DNA of 64,000 nucleotides from Actinoplanes campanulatus (GTDB lineage Bacteria; Actinomycetota; Actinomycetes; Mycobacteriales; Micromonosporaceae), in contig NZ_BMPW01000003.1 of assembly GCF_014647795.1 (NCBI RefSeq), positions 396,560 to 460,559 on the forward strand, read 5' to 3'. Positions within the stretch are counted from its first letter, which is position 1. Each line of letters starts with the position of its first letter. This document shows, piece by piece, positions 17,531 through 24,340 of this stretch. The translations under genes and the position numbers were made by a program. The notes beneath the pieces are model-generated. The model searched no databases, had not been told where the DNA came from, and was given only the letters and a program-made list of their open reading frames with translations.

Positions 17531-20338
17531 ATGGCTGAATCCACCAAACACCGGGTGATGGAGATCCGCGCCGGGCTGTCCCACGCGCTCGGCGCCGCGC
17601 AGGTGGCGCTGCAGCGGGCGCAGGCGGCACTGGAGGAGGCCGAGGCGCGGCACCGCAAGGTCGGCGCGGCCGCGACGGCCCGCCGGCGGAAGCTGGCCGC
17701 GACCCGGGACGAGCGGATCCGTGAGATCGACGCCTGGCACGACACCGAGCTGGCGGCGCTGGCCGGTGCGGCGGCCGGCGCGGCCGACCGGGCGGCGCCG
17801 GGCGCGGCCGGCGAACCCTGGCACAGCTGGGAGGTGACCCCGCTGGAGGCCGCCGCCGAGCTGCGGGTGGGCCGCCTCATGCTGCCCGAGGCGCCGGTGC
17901 CGTCACCGGTCCGTACCGAGCGCCCCGGGACCACCGGGCCGGGCGACGGCGATGCCTGGGCCGGTGGCGCGTGGGCCGGCGCGCCGGGCGAGGTCACCGA
18001 GCCGCCGGCCGGGCCGGAGAGCGAGCCGCCGCCAGTGACCGGGCCGGCCGGGGAGGACGGGCCGCCCGAGGTGCCGGCCCTGGTGCGGCTGCTCGACCAC
18101 GGGCACATCGTGATCGAGGGCGACCGGCGGGCCGGTGACGACGTGGCGGCCGGGTTGCTGCTGCGGGCGCTCGGCAGCAGCCCGCCGGGACACGTCCAGA
18201 TCATCGGGTACGACCCGGAGAGCCTGGGCGGTGGCCTGGCCGGGTTCGCGCCGCTGGCCAGCGCCGGGGTGCTCACTTTCGTCGGGCCGGGCGGGCTGGA
18301 GAAGCTGCTCGACGAGCTGGTCGGGCACGTCCGGCGGATCAACGAGACGGTGCTGGCCGGGGAGTATTCGTCCTTGCGCGAGTTGCACCGGGCCACCAGG
18401 CGCCGCCCGGAGCCGTGGCGGGTGGCGGTGCTGCTCGGCGGTGGGGAGCTGTCCCGGCACGAGCGGTCCCAGCTGGACCGGCTGTTGCGTACCGGGGCGG
18501 CGTGCGGGGTGCACCTGGTCATCCGGGGGCTGTCCGTGGAGCCGGGCCCGGACGTCGAGTCGGTGGCGGCCGCTCCCGGTGACGGCGCCCGGATCGGGAG
18601 CGCCGGTGCGCTCCCGGTCCGGCTGGATCCCGGCCCGCCGCCGGCCCTGGTGACCGTGACCTGCCGGCAGATCGCCGAGGCGGTGGCCGCCGGCCCGGCC
18701 CCGGTGGCGCTGGACAGCCTGCTTCCCGGCGCCGGTGACGAATGGCGGGAGGAGTCGGCCACCGGGCTGACCGCGCCGCTCGGCGACAGCCCGCAGGGTC
18801 CCCGGGTGCTGGTGACCTTGAGCGACTATCCGCCGCACGCGCTGATCGCCGGACCGTCCGGCACCGGCAAGACCAACTTCATCTACGCCTGGCTGGGTGC
18901 GCTGGCGGCCCGCTACTCCCCCCGTGAGCTGGCCTTCTACCTGCTCGACTTCAAGGAGGGGGTGTCGTTCGCCCGGTTCGCGCCGGGCCGGCGGGACCCG
19001 ACATGGCTGCCGCACGTGCGCCTGGTGGGGGTGAACGTCAACACCGACCGGGAGTTCGGGCTGGCGCTGCTCCGGTTCCTCAGTGGTGAGCTGCGGCGCC
19101 GGGCCGACGCCGCCAAGCAGCACGAGGTCACCAACCTGGCCGAGCTGCGCGCCGAGGATCCGGAGGGGTCGTGGCCGCGGATCGTGGCGGTGGTCGACGA
19201 GTTCCAGGTTCTGCTGGCCGGCCGGGACGCGGTCGCCGCCGAGGCGGTCGACCTGCTGGAGGACCTGGCCCGGCGGGGCCGCTCGCAGGGCATCCACCTG
19301 ATCCTGGCCAGCCAGGACGTGTCCGGCATCGAGGCGCTGTGGGGCCGGCCGGCGCTGGTGGCCCAGTTCAGTCTGCGGATCGCGCTGCCCCGGGCCCGCC
19401 GGGTGCTGGCCGAGACGAACGCGGCGGCCGACTCGCTGCCCCGCTACCACGCCGTGGTGAACGCGGACTCCGGCGCGACCGAGGCGAACCGGGTGGTCCG
19501 GGTGCCGGCGGCCGGCGACCGGGAGCAGTGGTCCGCGCTCCAGCACCGGCTGTGGCGGCGGCGCCCGCCCGAGATGGGGCCGCCCCGGCTGTTCGACGGT
19601 GACGTGGTCCCTAAACTCGCCGACAGCCCGGACTTCCGCGGGCTGCGGGCCGCCGCGTCGCCGGCCGCGCCGATCGCCCTGCTCGGCGAGACCATCGACG
19701 TGACGGCACGCTCCGCTCGTACCGTGCTGCGCCGTGCCCCCGGCCGGAACCTGGCCGTTCTCGGCACCCGGGTGGACGAGGCCTGTGCCGTGCTGGCGAC
19801 CGCGGGCCGCTCGCTGGCCGCGCAGTTCACCCCGGAGGGCGCGCGGTTCTCGGTGGTCTGCCTGGACGCCGACGCCCGGGCGGCCGCCGAGGCGCTGCAC
19901 GCGCGGATCCCGGACTGCGGGTGGTACGACGCGGAGAACGTGGACTGGCTGCTCGAGGACGCCGCCGCGGAGGCGACCGCCGCGTGGCCGGCCGACCGGC
20001 CGCACTTCATCCTGATCTACGCGGCCGACGCGCTGCCCGGCGGCAAGGCCGCCGGTGACCAGTTGCGCACGGTGCTGCGGCAGGGCCCGGAGCGGCGGCT
20101 GCACGTGCTGGGCTGGTGGCGCGGGGCCGGGTTGCTGCGGGACAGTCTCGGTGGGCACGCCGCCCGGACCGACGCGATCGGCTCCTGGGTGGCCCTGGAC
20201 GTGCACGGCAGCGAGCTGTCGCCTTACTACCCGGGGACGGGCGCGCCGAACTGGTACCCACGCCCGTGGCGCGCCCTGCACTTCGACCGCTCGGTCCATC
20301 GCGGCGCCGAGGTGCTCATCCCCTACGGAAACGCATGA
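17531..20338 (+). CDS. FtsK/SpoIIIE-like ATPase with N-terminal coiled coil
   Basis: Large ATPase of 935 residues. Residues 1-85 form a charged coiled coil; 125-190 are a Pro/Gly/Glu-rich linker; 190-420 are a degenerate first module that lacks a Walker A motif. The active FtsK/SpoIIIE motor follows, with Walker A GPSGTGKT (441-448), LAFYLLDFKEGVSFARF, and Walker B IVAVVDEFQ with Asp556-Glu557. A further alpha/beta domain (about 720-930) is a third, degenerate repeat. There are no transmembrane helices, unlike FtsK, and no DNA-orienting gamma domain. The three-module layout recalls EccC of type VII secretion, though only one module looks active. Flanked by helical-protein genes and a membrane protein gene in one operon. 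Confidence 0.85.
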   Translation: MAESTKHRVMEIRAGLSHALGAAQVALQRAQAALEEAEARHRKVGAAATARRRKLAATRDERIREIDAWHDTELAALAGAAAGAADRAAPGAAGEPWHSWEVTPLEAAAELRVGRLMLPEAPVPSPVRTERPGTTGPGDGDAWAGGAWAGAPGEVTEPPAGPESEPPPVTGPAGEDGPPEVPALVRLLDHGHIVIEGDRRAGDDVAAGLLLRALGSSPPGHVQIIGYDPESLGGGLAGFAPLASAGVLTFVGPGGLEKLLDELVGHVRRINETVLAGEYSSLRELHRATRRRPEPWRVAVLLGGGELSRHERSQLDRLLRTGAACGVHLVIRGLSVEPGPDVESVAAAPGDGARIGSAGALPVRLDPGPPPALVTVTCRQIAEAVAAGPAPVALDSLLPGAGDEWREESATGLTAPLGDSPQGPRVLVTLSDYPPHALIAGPSGTGKTNFIYAWLGALAARYSPRELAFYLLDFKEGVSFARFAPGRRDPTWLPHVRLVGVNVNTDREFGLALLRFLSGELRRRADAAKQHEVTNLAELRAEDPEGSWPRIVAVVDEFQVLLAGRDAVAAEAVDLLEDLARRGRSQGIHLILASQDVSGIEALWGRPALVAQFSLRIALPRARRVLAETNAAADSLPRYHAVVNADSGATEANRVVRVPAAGDREQWSALQHRLWRRRPPEMGPPRLFDGDVVPKLADSPDFRGLRAAASPAAPIALLGETIDVTARSARTVLRRAPGRNLAVLGTRVDEACAVLATAGRSLAAQFTPEGARFSVVCLDADARAAAEALHARIPDCGWYDAENVDWLLEDAAAEATAAWPADRPHFILIYAADALPGGKAAGDQLRTVLRQGPERRLHVLGWWRGAGLLRDSLGGHAARTDAIGSWVALDVHGSELSPYYPGTGAPNWYPRPWRALHFDRSVHRGAEVLIPYGNA

Positions 20339-20357
20339 CCGAGGCGGAGGTGGCGCC

Positions 20358-21062
20358 ATGAGCGAGCTGGAGCCGGCGGACTTCGAGCGGGCGGACTACC
20401 GGACGGTGCTGCGCCGCCTCACCACCCTGGACGAGCGCGCGGCCACCCTGCGCGACGAGGCGCACCGCTGGCACACCGAGCGCCGGGCCGCCGCCGACAC
20501 CGCGGTCCGGGAGGCCGCCGGCCAACTGGAGGACGCCGAGCTGGCGGTCCGCCGGGCCCGGCGCGACCTGGAGCACGTGGATGCCCGCGCGGCCGGGCTG
20601 TGGTCGGAGTTCGTGCACCGGATCGGGCCGGCCGCCGAGCGGTTCGGGCGTACCCTGCCGCCGGCCAGCATCCCCCGGCAGCGCGGTGACCGGGACGCGG
20701 CGGACTATCTGGACGAGGTGGAGAGCCGGGTCAAGTACACGCCTCCGGCCCGGCCGATCACCTTCGGCACCAAGCTGGTCTTCGTACTGCTGGGGCTGGC
20801 CGGCGGCCTGCTCGGGGTGACCGGCAACCTGCTGGTCACCCGGACCGGCGAGGCTGCCGGCGGCGAGTGGCAGCAGGCCGCCCCGGTGGTGGCGCTGCTG
20901 GTGCTGCTCTGTTGCCCGGTCCTGGCCGTGGTGACGGCGAAACTCATCGCCGACCGCCGTGAGACCAGCCTGGACACGGCCGCCGTGGTGACGGTCCTCG
21001 GCACCGGCCTGCTGACGGCCGGGCTGCTGTTCAGCGCGGTGCGGTTCGCCCAGCCAGGCTGA
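20358..21062 (+). CDS. coiled-coil membrane protein, partner of the FtsK-like ATPase
   Basis: Protein of 234 residues, unrecognised. Residues 1-80 are a long charged coiled coil (RLTTLDERAATLRDEAHRW; AAGQLEDAELAVRRARRDLE), similar in character to the N-terminus of the ATPase. Three hydrophobic segments lie at roughly 137-160 (LVFVLLGLAGGLLGVTG), 172-195 (VVALLVLLCCPVLAVVT) and 208-230 (AVVTVLGTGLLTAGLLF). It starts 19 bp after the ATPase stop with GGAGGTGG-like sequence upstream. It probably anchors the soluble ATPase to the membrane through coiled-coil pairing (inference). Its last 32 bases overlap the convergent small acidic-protein gene. Confidence 0.78.
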   Translation: MSELEPADFERADYRTVLRRLTTLDERAATLRDEAHRWHTERRAAADTAVREAAGQLEDAELAVRRARRDLEHVDARAAGLWSEFVHRIGPAAERFGRTLPPASIPRQRGDRDAADYLDEVESRVKYTPPARPITFGTKLVFVLLGLAGGLLGVTGNLLVTRTGEAAGGEWQQAAPVVALLVLLCCPVLAVVTAKLIADRRETSLDTAAVVTVLGTGLLTAGLLFSAVRFAQPG

Positions 21063-21201
21063 CCCGCCGCTGCGCCTCCTCGCGGAGGGCGGCCGGCACG
21101 TCGGGCCCGCTGTCGCCGCCGCCGTGTGCTTCGTCGTACTCGTAGTCGCCGGACGGCTCCTCCGGCTCGTCGGTCCGCTGTTCGTCGGGTGTCTCCGTCA
21201 T
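21031..21201 (-). CDS. small acidic hypothetical protein
   Basis: Predicted 56-residue protein starting MTETPDEQRTDEPEEPSGDY, strongly acidic and probably disordered in the first 35 residues, with a basic helical end (AALREEAQRRVSLAGRTA). It overlaps the end of the convergent membrane-protein gene by 32 bp, and its start codon overlaps the region upstream of the DUF72 gene head-to-head. No domain recognised. The codon pattern is typical of the genome, but short length keeps confidence modest. Confidence 0.5.
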   Translation of the reverse strand: MTETPDEQRTDEPEEPSGDYEYDEAHGGGDSGPDVPAALREEAQRRVSLAGRTAPR

Positions 21202-21232
21202 GAGACGGAAGTTACCCGGGTATGGGGACGGC

Positions 21233-22009
21233 ATGCTGTGGATCGGGACCTCGGGATGGCAGTACCGCGACTGGCGGCCGGAGAAGGGGGCCGACGGCGC
21301 CGGGTTCCTGTATCCCGCCGGGCTGCCGCAGCGGGCGTGGCTGGAGCACTACGCGGAGGCGTTCGCGACCGTCGAGGTGAACAACGCGTTCTACCGGCTG
21401 CCGGAGCGGACGACGTTCGAGCGGTGGCGGGAGCGGACGCCGGACGGTTTCCGGGTCGCGGTCAAGATGAGCCGCTTCCTGACGCACGTGAAGCGGCTGC
21501 GCGAGCCGGCCGAGCCGGTGGCCCGTTTCCTGGACCGGGCGTCGGGGCTCGGCGACCGGCTGGGCCCGGTGCTGCTGCAGCTGCCACCGACCCTGCGGGC
21601 CGATCTCGGCGCCCTGGACGAGACGCTGGCCCGTTTCCCCGGTGAGGTCCGGGTAGCGGTGGAGCCGCGGCACGACAGTTGGTTCACGCCCGACTGCGAG
21701 CGCCTGCTGCGACGGCGCGGTGCGGCGCTCTGCTGGGCCGACCGGCGCGGGCGGCCGGTCACCCCGCTCTGGCGCACCGCGGATTTCGGATATCTACGGC
21801 TTCATGAAGGAGCCGCGAAACCCTGGCCCCGTTACGGCCGGGCGGCGCTGAGGTCGTGGCTGGACCGCTGCGACGGACCGGAATTCTTTGTGTTCTTCAA
21901 CAACGATCCGGGTGGCGCCGCCGTGATCGACGCATGTGTGATGGCGGCCGAGGCGGCGCGCCGCGATCGGCGGATCAGCCGGGTTCCGCGGGTCCGGCCG
22001 CGCCGGTAA
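21233..22009 (+). CDS. DUF72 (YecE-like) protein
   Basis: Protein of 258 residues of the widespread DUF72 TIM-barrel family, function unknown. Start is the ATG of MLWIGTSGWQYRDWRPEKG, the canonical family N-terminus; an upstream in-frame ATG at 21200 would add 11 residues. Family motifs include EVNNAFYRLPERTTFERW, FRVAVKMSRFLTH, and VAVEPRHDSWF. The tail is basic. Structural similarity of the family to metal-dependent barrel enzymes is known, but no reaction is established. Monocistronic, ending at a shared terminator. Confidence 0.92.
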   Translation: MLWIGTSGWQYRDWRPEKGADGAGFLYPAGLPQRAWLEHYAEAFATVEVNNAFYRLPERTTFERWRERTPDGFRVAVKMSRFLTHVKRLREPAEPVARFLDRASGLGDRLGPVLLQLPPTLRADLGALDETLARFPGEVRVAVEPRHDSWFTPDCERLLRRRGAALCWADRRGRPVTPLWRTADFGYLRLHEGAAKPWPRYGRAALRSWLDRCDGPEFFVFFNNDPGGAAVIDACVMAAEAARRDRRISRVPRVRPRR

Positions 22010-22080
22010 TCGGTGCGGAATTGCGCGCGCGTGATGACGGCCACCATTGTCGGAAATGACGTCGGCGGATTCGGCGAATC

Positions 22081-22107
22081 CCGGGCCCGCCGCGCGGACG
22101 GGCCCGG
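22081..22107. terminator. bidirectional hairpin terminator
   Basis: Perfect 9-bp GC stem (22081-22089 with 22099-22107) and a 9-base loop between the converging DUF72 and DksA/TraR-type genes. No U-tract. Confidence 0.6.
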
Positions 22108-22115
22108 ACGACCGG

Positions 22116-22541
22116 TCAGCTGGCGCGGCGCTCGCGCACCTGCTTGCAGTTGACGCACGTGGTGGCCGAGGGGAACACCTCCAGGCGCTCGACCGGAATC
22201 GGGTTCGAGCAGCCCTCGCAGTTCCCGTACGTCCCCTCGTCCAGCCGGTGCAGCGCGTGCTCCGCCTGGGTCCGCCGGTCCAGCAGCGTCCGCAACAGCG
22301 AGGTCGCGGCATCGCGCTCCGCCGTCTTCGATCCGCTGTCGGCCTGATCGTCGCCGGCCGCGTCGCCGATCTCGACCAGCCGAAGCCGGGTGTTCTGGGC
22401 GACGGCCTCTTCGTACTCGGTGTTGAGCTCCTCGAACCGGCTCTGCAGGATCACCCGGATCTGCTCGATCTCCTCGACCGACCGTAAGCCCTTCGCCGCG
22501 CTCGCGCCCTTACCCGCAACAACCGCTCCGTTGACGAGCAT
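22116..22541 (-). CDS. DksA/TraR-family zinc-finger protein
   Basis: Protein of 141 residues. An N-terminal helical region with a coiled-coil pair (SVEEIEQIRVILQSRFEELN; LLRTLLDRRTQAEHALHRL) leads to a C4 zinc finger with Cys108, Cys111, Cys129 and Cys132 (GNCEGCSNPIPVERL ... CVNCK). This is the DksA layout, in which the coiled coil enters the RNA polymerase secondary channel. The start chosen is the ATG of MLVNGAVVAGKG, after a purine-rich AGGG/GGGG ribosome site; the longer open frame has no family similarity. Role is probably modulation of transcription initiation, perhaps with ppGpp; the acidic tip residues typical of E. coli DksA are not obvious. Confidence 0.88.
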   Translation of the reverse strand: MLVNGAVVAGKGASAAKGLRSVEEIEQIRVILQSRFEELNTEYEEAVAQNTRLRLVEIGDAAGDDQADSGSKTAERDAATSLLRTLLDRRTQAEHALHRLDEGTYGNCEGCSNPIPVERLEVFPSATTCVNCKQVRERRAS

Positions 22542-22740
22542 GCAGTCCCCCTGCCCTTCCCTCAGCCCCAGCCGGTGGCCATCCGCCGGGTCACCCTCGT
22601 CCCGGCCGGCTCCACATGTGGAGCCGGTCGATACCCACCGCCGGAGATCCCAAACGGGACCCCCGCGAAAAAGTAACCGGAGCATAACTGTCAGTGGTCG
22701 GATCCGCCACGGACTCGGCACGCGGGTCTTGTGCCGAGCG

Positions 22741-23373
22741 TCACCAATCGCTCACCACCAGCGCCGGGCGCTTCGGGTCGTCGAGACGAACGACCACGTC
22801 AGCGATGGTTTCCGGGGCCACCTCGGCGGTGTAGCGGTGGTACGCCGGAAGCGTCCAGGCGGCCTCCGGCGGGGTACGCCGCGACAGCGCGGCCCGGGAC
22901 AACTCGAGATGGACGGAATAGTCGAAGGGCAGCCCCGAACCGAGCAGGAGCGGGCCGCTGACCAGCACGATCGCGGTGGCCGGGAGCTGACGGTAGGGCT
23001 GGCGGGCGGCCCGGTCGGCGGTCGCGTCCCAGAGACGCTCGACGATCCGCCCGGAGCCGTCCGGGCCCGCCGGGGCCAGCACCTCGCGGATCAGCCCGGC
23101 CTCGTCGAACCAGCCCTCGTAGAACGAGTCCGGATTGGTCCGCCCGAACTCCAGCCGCACCGAGGCCGGGCGCAGGAAATCCCTGGTCCCGACCCGCACC
23201 GCCGGGCGGCCGCGGACCCGCAGCGGGTCGACGAGAGCGTCGGCCAGACGGGCCGGGTCGGCGGCATCCGCCCCGTCGACGGCCACCCGGAGATTTTTGT
23301 CGGATTCCCGACTGGCGAGACGGTCGGCGAGATCCTCGACCAGGACCTCGAAGGAGAGCGGGCGGACGCGCAT
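22741..23373 (-). CDS. uridine-kinase-like protein lacking a P-loop
   Basis: Protein of 210 residues with the length and layout of actinobacterial proteins annotated as uridine kinase. The expected nucleotide-binding loop reads VAVDGADAADPARLADAL (residues 30-47), so the Gly-Lys-Ser/Thr core of Walker A is absent. Other family-like segments are VRVGTRDFLRPASVRLE, IVLVSGPLLLGSGLPFDYSVHLEL and TIADVVVRLDDPKRPALV. It may therefore be a kinase-fold protein without standard ATP hydrolysis, or bind nucleotide differently. Separated by 47 bp from the winged-helix gene upstream, with which it may be co-transcribed. Confidence 0.8.
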   Translation of the reverse strand: MRVRPLSFEVLVEDLADRLASRESDKNLRVAVDGADAADPARLADALVDPLRVRGRPAVRVGTRDFLRPASVRLEFGRTNPDSFYEGWFDEAGLIREVLAPAGPDGSGRIVERLWDATADRAARQPYRQLPATAIVLVSGPLLLGSGLPFDYSVHLELSRAALSRRTPPEAAWTLPAYHRYTAEVAPETIADVVVRLDDPKRPALVVSDW

Positions 23374-23420
23374 CCGTCAGTGGCTCTCGTTCGCGACGGT
23401 GGAGATCATGTGGAAACCGG

Positions 23421-23990
23421 TCAGTCGTGCGGCAGGACCACGATGCGGGCGTCGTCGGCCAGCCGGTAGCCCACGCCGTACACCGTGGTGATGAGCGGGA
23501 GCTGCCCGCCCAGCTTGAGCCGCAGCCGGCGGACGTGCACGTCCACGGTCCGCTCACCGGCCCGCTCGTAGCCCCACACGGCGGCCAGGAGCTGCGCCCG
23601 GGTGAACACCCGGCGGGGCCGCTCGGCGAGGTACTGGAGGAGGTCGAACTCGAGCCGGGTGAGCGGCAGCGCCTCCCCGTCCAGCAGCGCCTGACGCGAC
23701 GCGGTGAGCAGACGCACCTCCGGGCCCGCGGGAACGCTCTCCGGCTCGTCAGCGACCGGCTCGGCGGCGTCCACGGGCGGCGCCTGCTCGACGGTCACCG
23801 TCCCCCGGCTCAGCTCGACCAGCTCACGGACAGCGGCGAGCAGCCGGTGCGCCTGTGGCGATATCGCATCGCCGGTGAGCGGAATCGCGAGCGTCACGGT
23901 CAGCGCGGGCTCGGCGGAACGACGACCGGCGCCTCGGCCCGGTCCGGCGGAACGACGATCGGCTCGCGGCGACAATGCGCTGACCGGCAT
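23421..23990 (-). CDS. winged-helix (OmpR-type) regulator without a receiver domain
   Basis: Protein of about 189 residues with an OmpR/PhoB-type winged helix at roughly 95-182 ([56 protein letters not shown]). The N-terminal half is basic then helical and is too short and too different to be a phosphoacceptor domain. It should bind DNA but is not a phosphorylation-controlled regulator. The ATG at 23988-23990 is preferred because GGGGGAT lies just upstream; an in-frame ATG 48 bases earlier is possible. The AT-richer stretch 24000-24290 upstream probably holds its promoter. Targets unknown. Confidence 0.87.
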   Translation of the reverse strand: MPVSALSPRADRRSAGPGRGAGRRSAEPALTVTLAIPLTGDAISPQAHRLLAAVRELVELSRGTVTVEQAPPVDAAEPVADEPESVPAGPEVRLLTASRQALLDGEALPLTRLEFDLLQYLAERPRRVFTRAQLLAAVWGYERAGERTVDVHVRRLRLKLGGQLPLITTVYGVGYRLADDARIVVLPHD

Positions 23991-24340
23991 TGGTGTATCC
24001 CCCAGAATTTGCTGCGGCAAGCGAATATGACTGATCACTCTGCGTAAAGCGGGGACGATATTTCCCGCTTTACCGATCGCGGGTCAAGTCGCCAACCACA
24101 GTGTGGGAAAGACGTTCCATATTGTCGCGCGTCACACAAATGCATTCCGGGAACGTTTTCTGTCGGCCCGATTAAACGCCGCTGAACGCGGGCAGTGGTG
24201 AAACGTGGTACAGCTCGACGTGGGGGCCCGTCGCCGAGGGGCGATCCGGGCGGCCACGGAGCCGAAAAAGATTTCAAACTGTGCGGGGTTACAGAAGACG
24301 CTGGGGCGCCGCACGAGCGGCGCCCCAGGAGAGCAATCTC
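23991..24340. other. intergenic region with promoter-like AT-rich DNA and a terminator
   Basis: This 350-bp stretch holds no convincing gene. Its part from about 24005 to 24290 is less GC-rich than its surroundings and lies upstream of the winged-helix gene. The end contains the terminator of the accessory SecA gene (24301-24328). Confidence 0.6.
24301..24328 (-). terminator. hairpin terminator of the accessory secA gene
   Basis: Perfect 12-bp stem (24301-24312 with 24317-24328), loop ACGA, 12 bp downstream of the SecA-type gene stop at 24341. No U-tract but very stable. Confidence 0.7.

Noticed and set aside
17531-20338. Conjugative or plasmid-transfer FtsK (Tra) protein
   Set aside because: No integrase, replication gene, attachment site or transfer gene is near, and the partners are helical and membrane proteins of unknown type.
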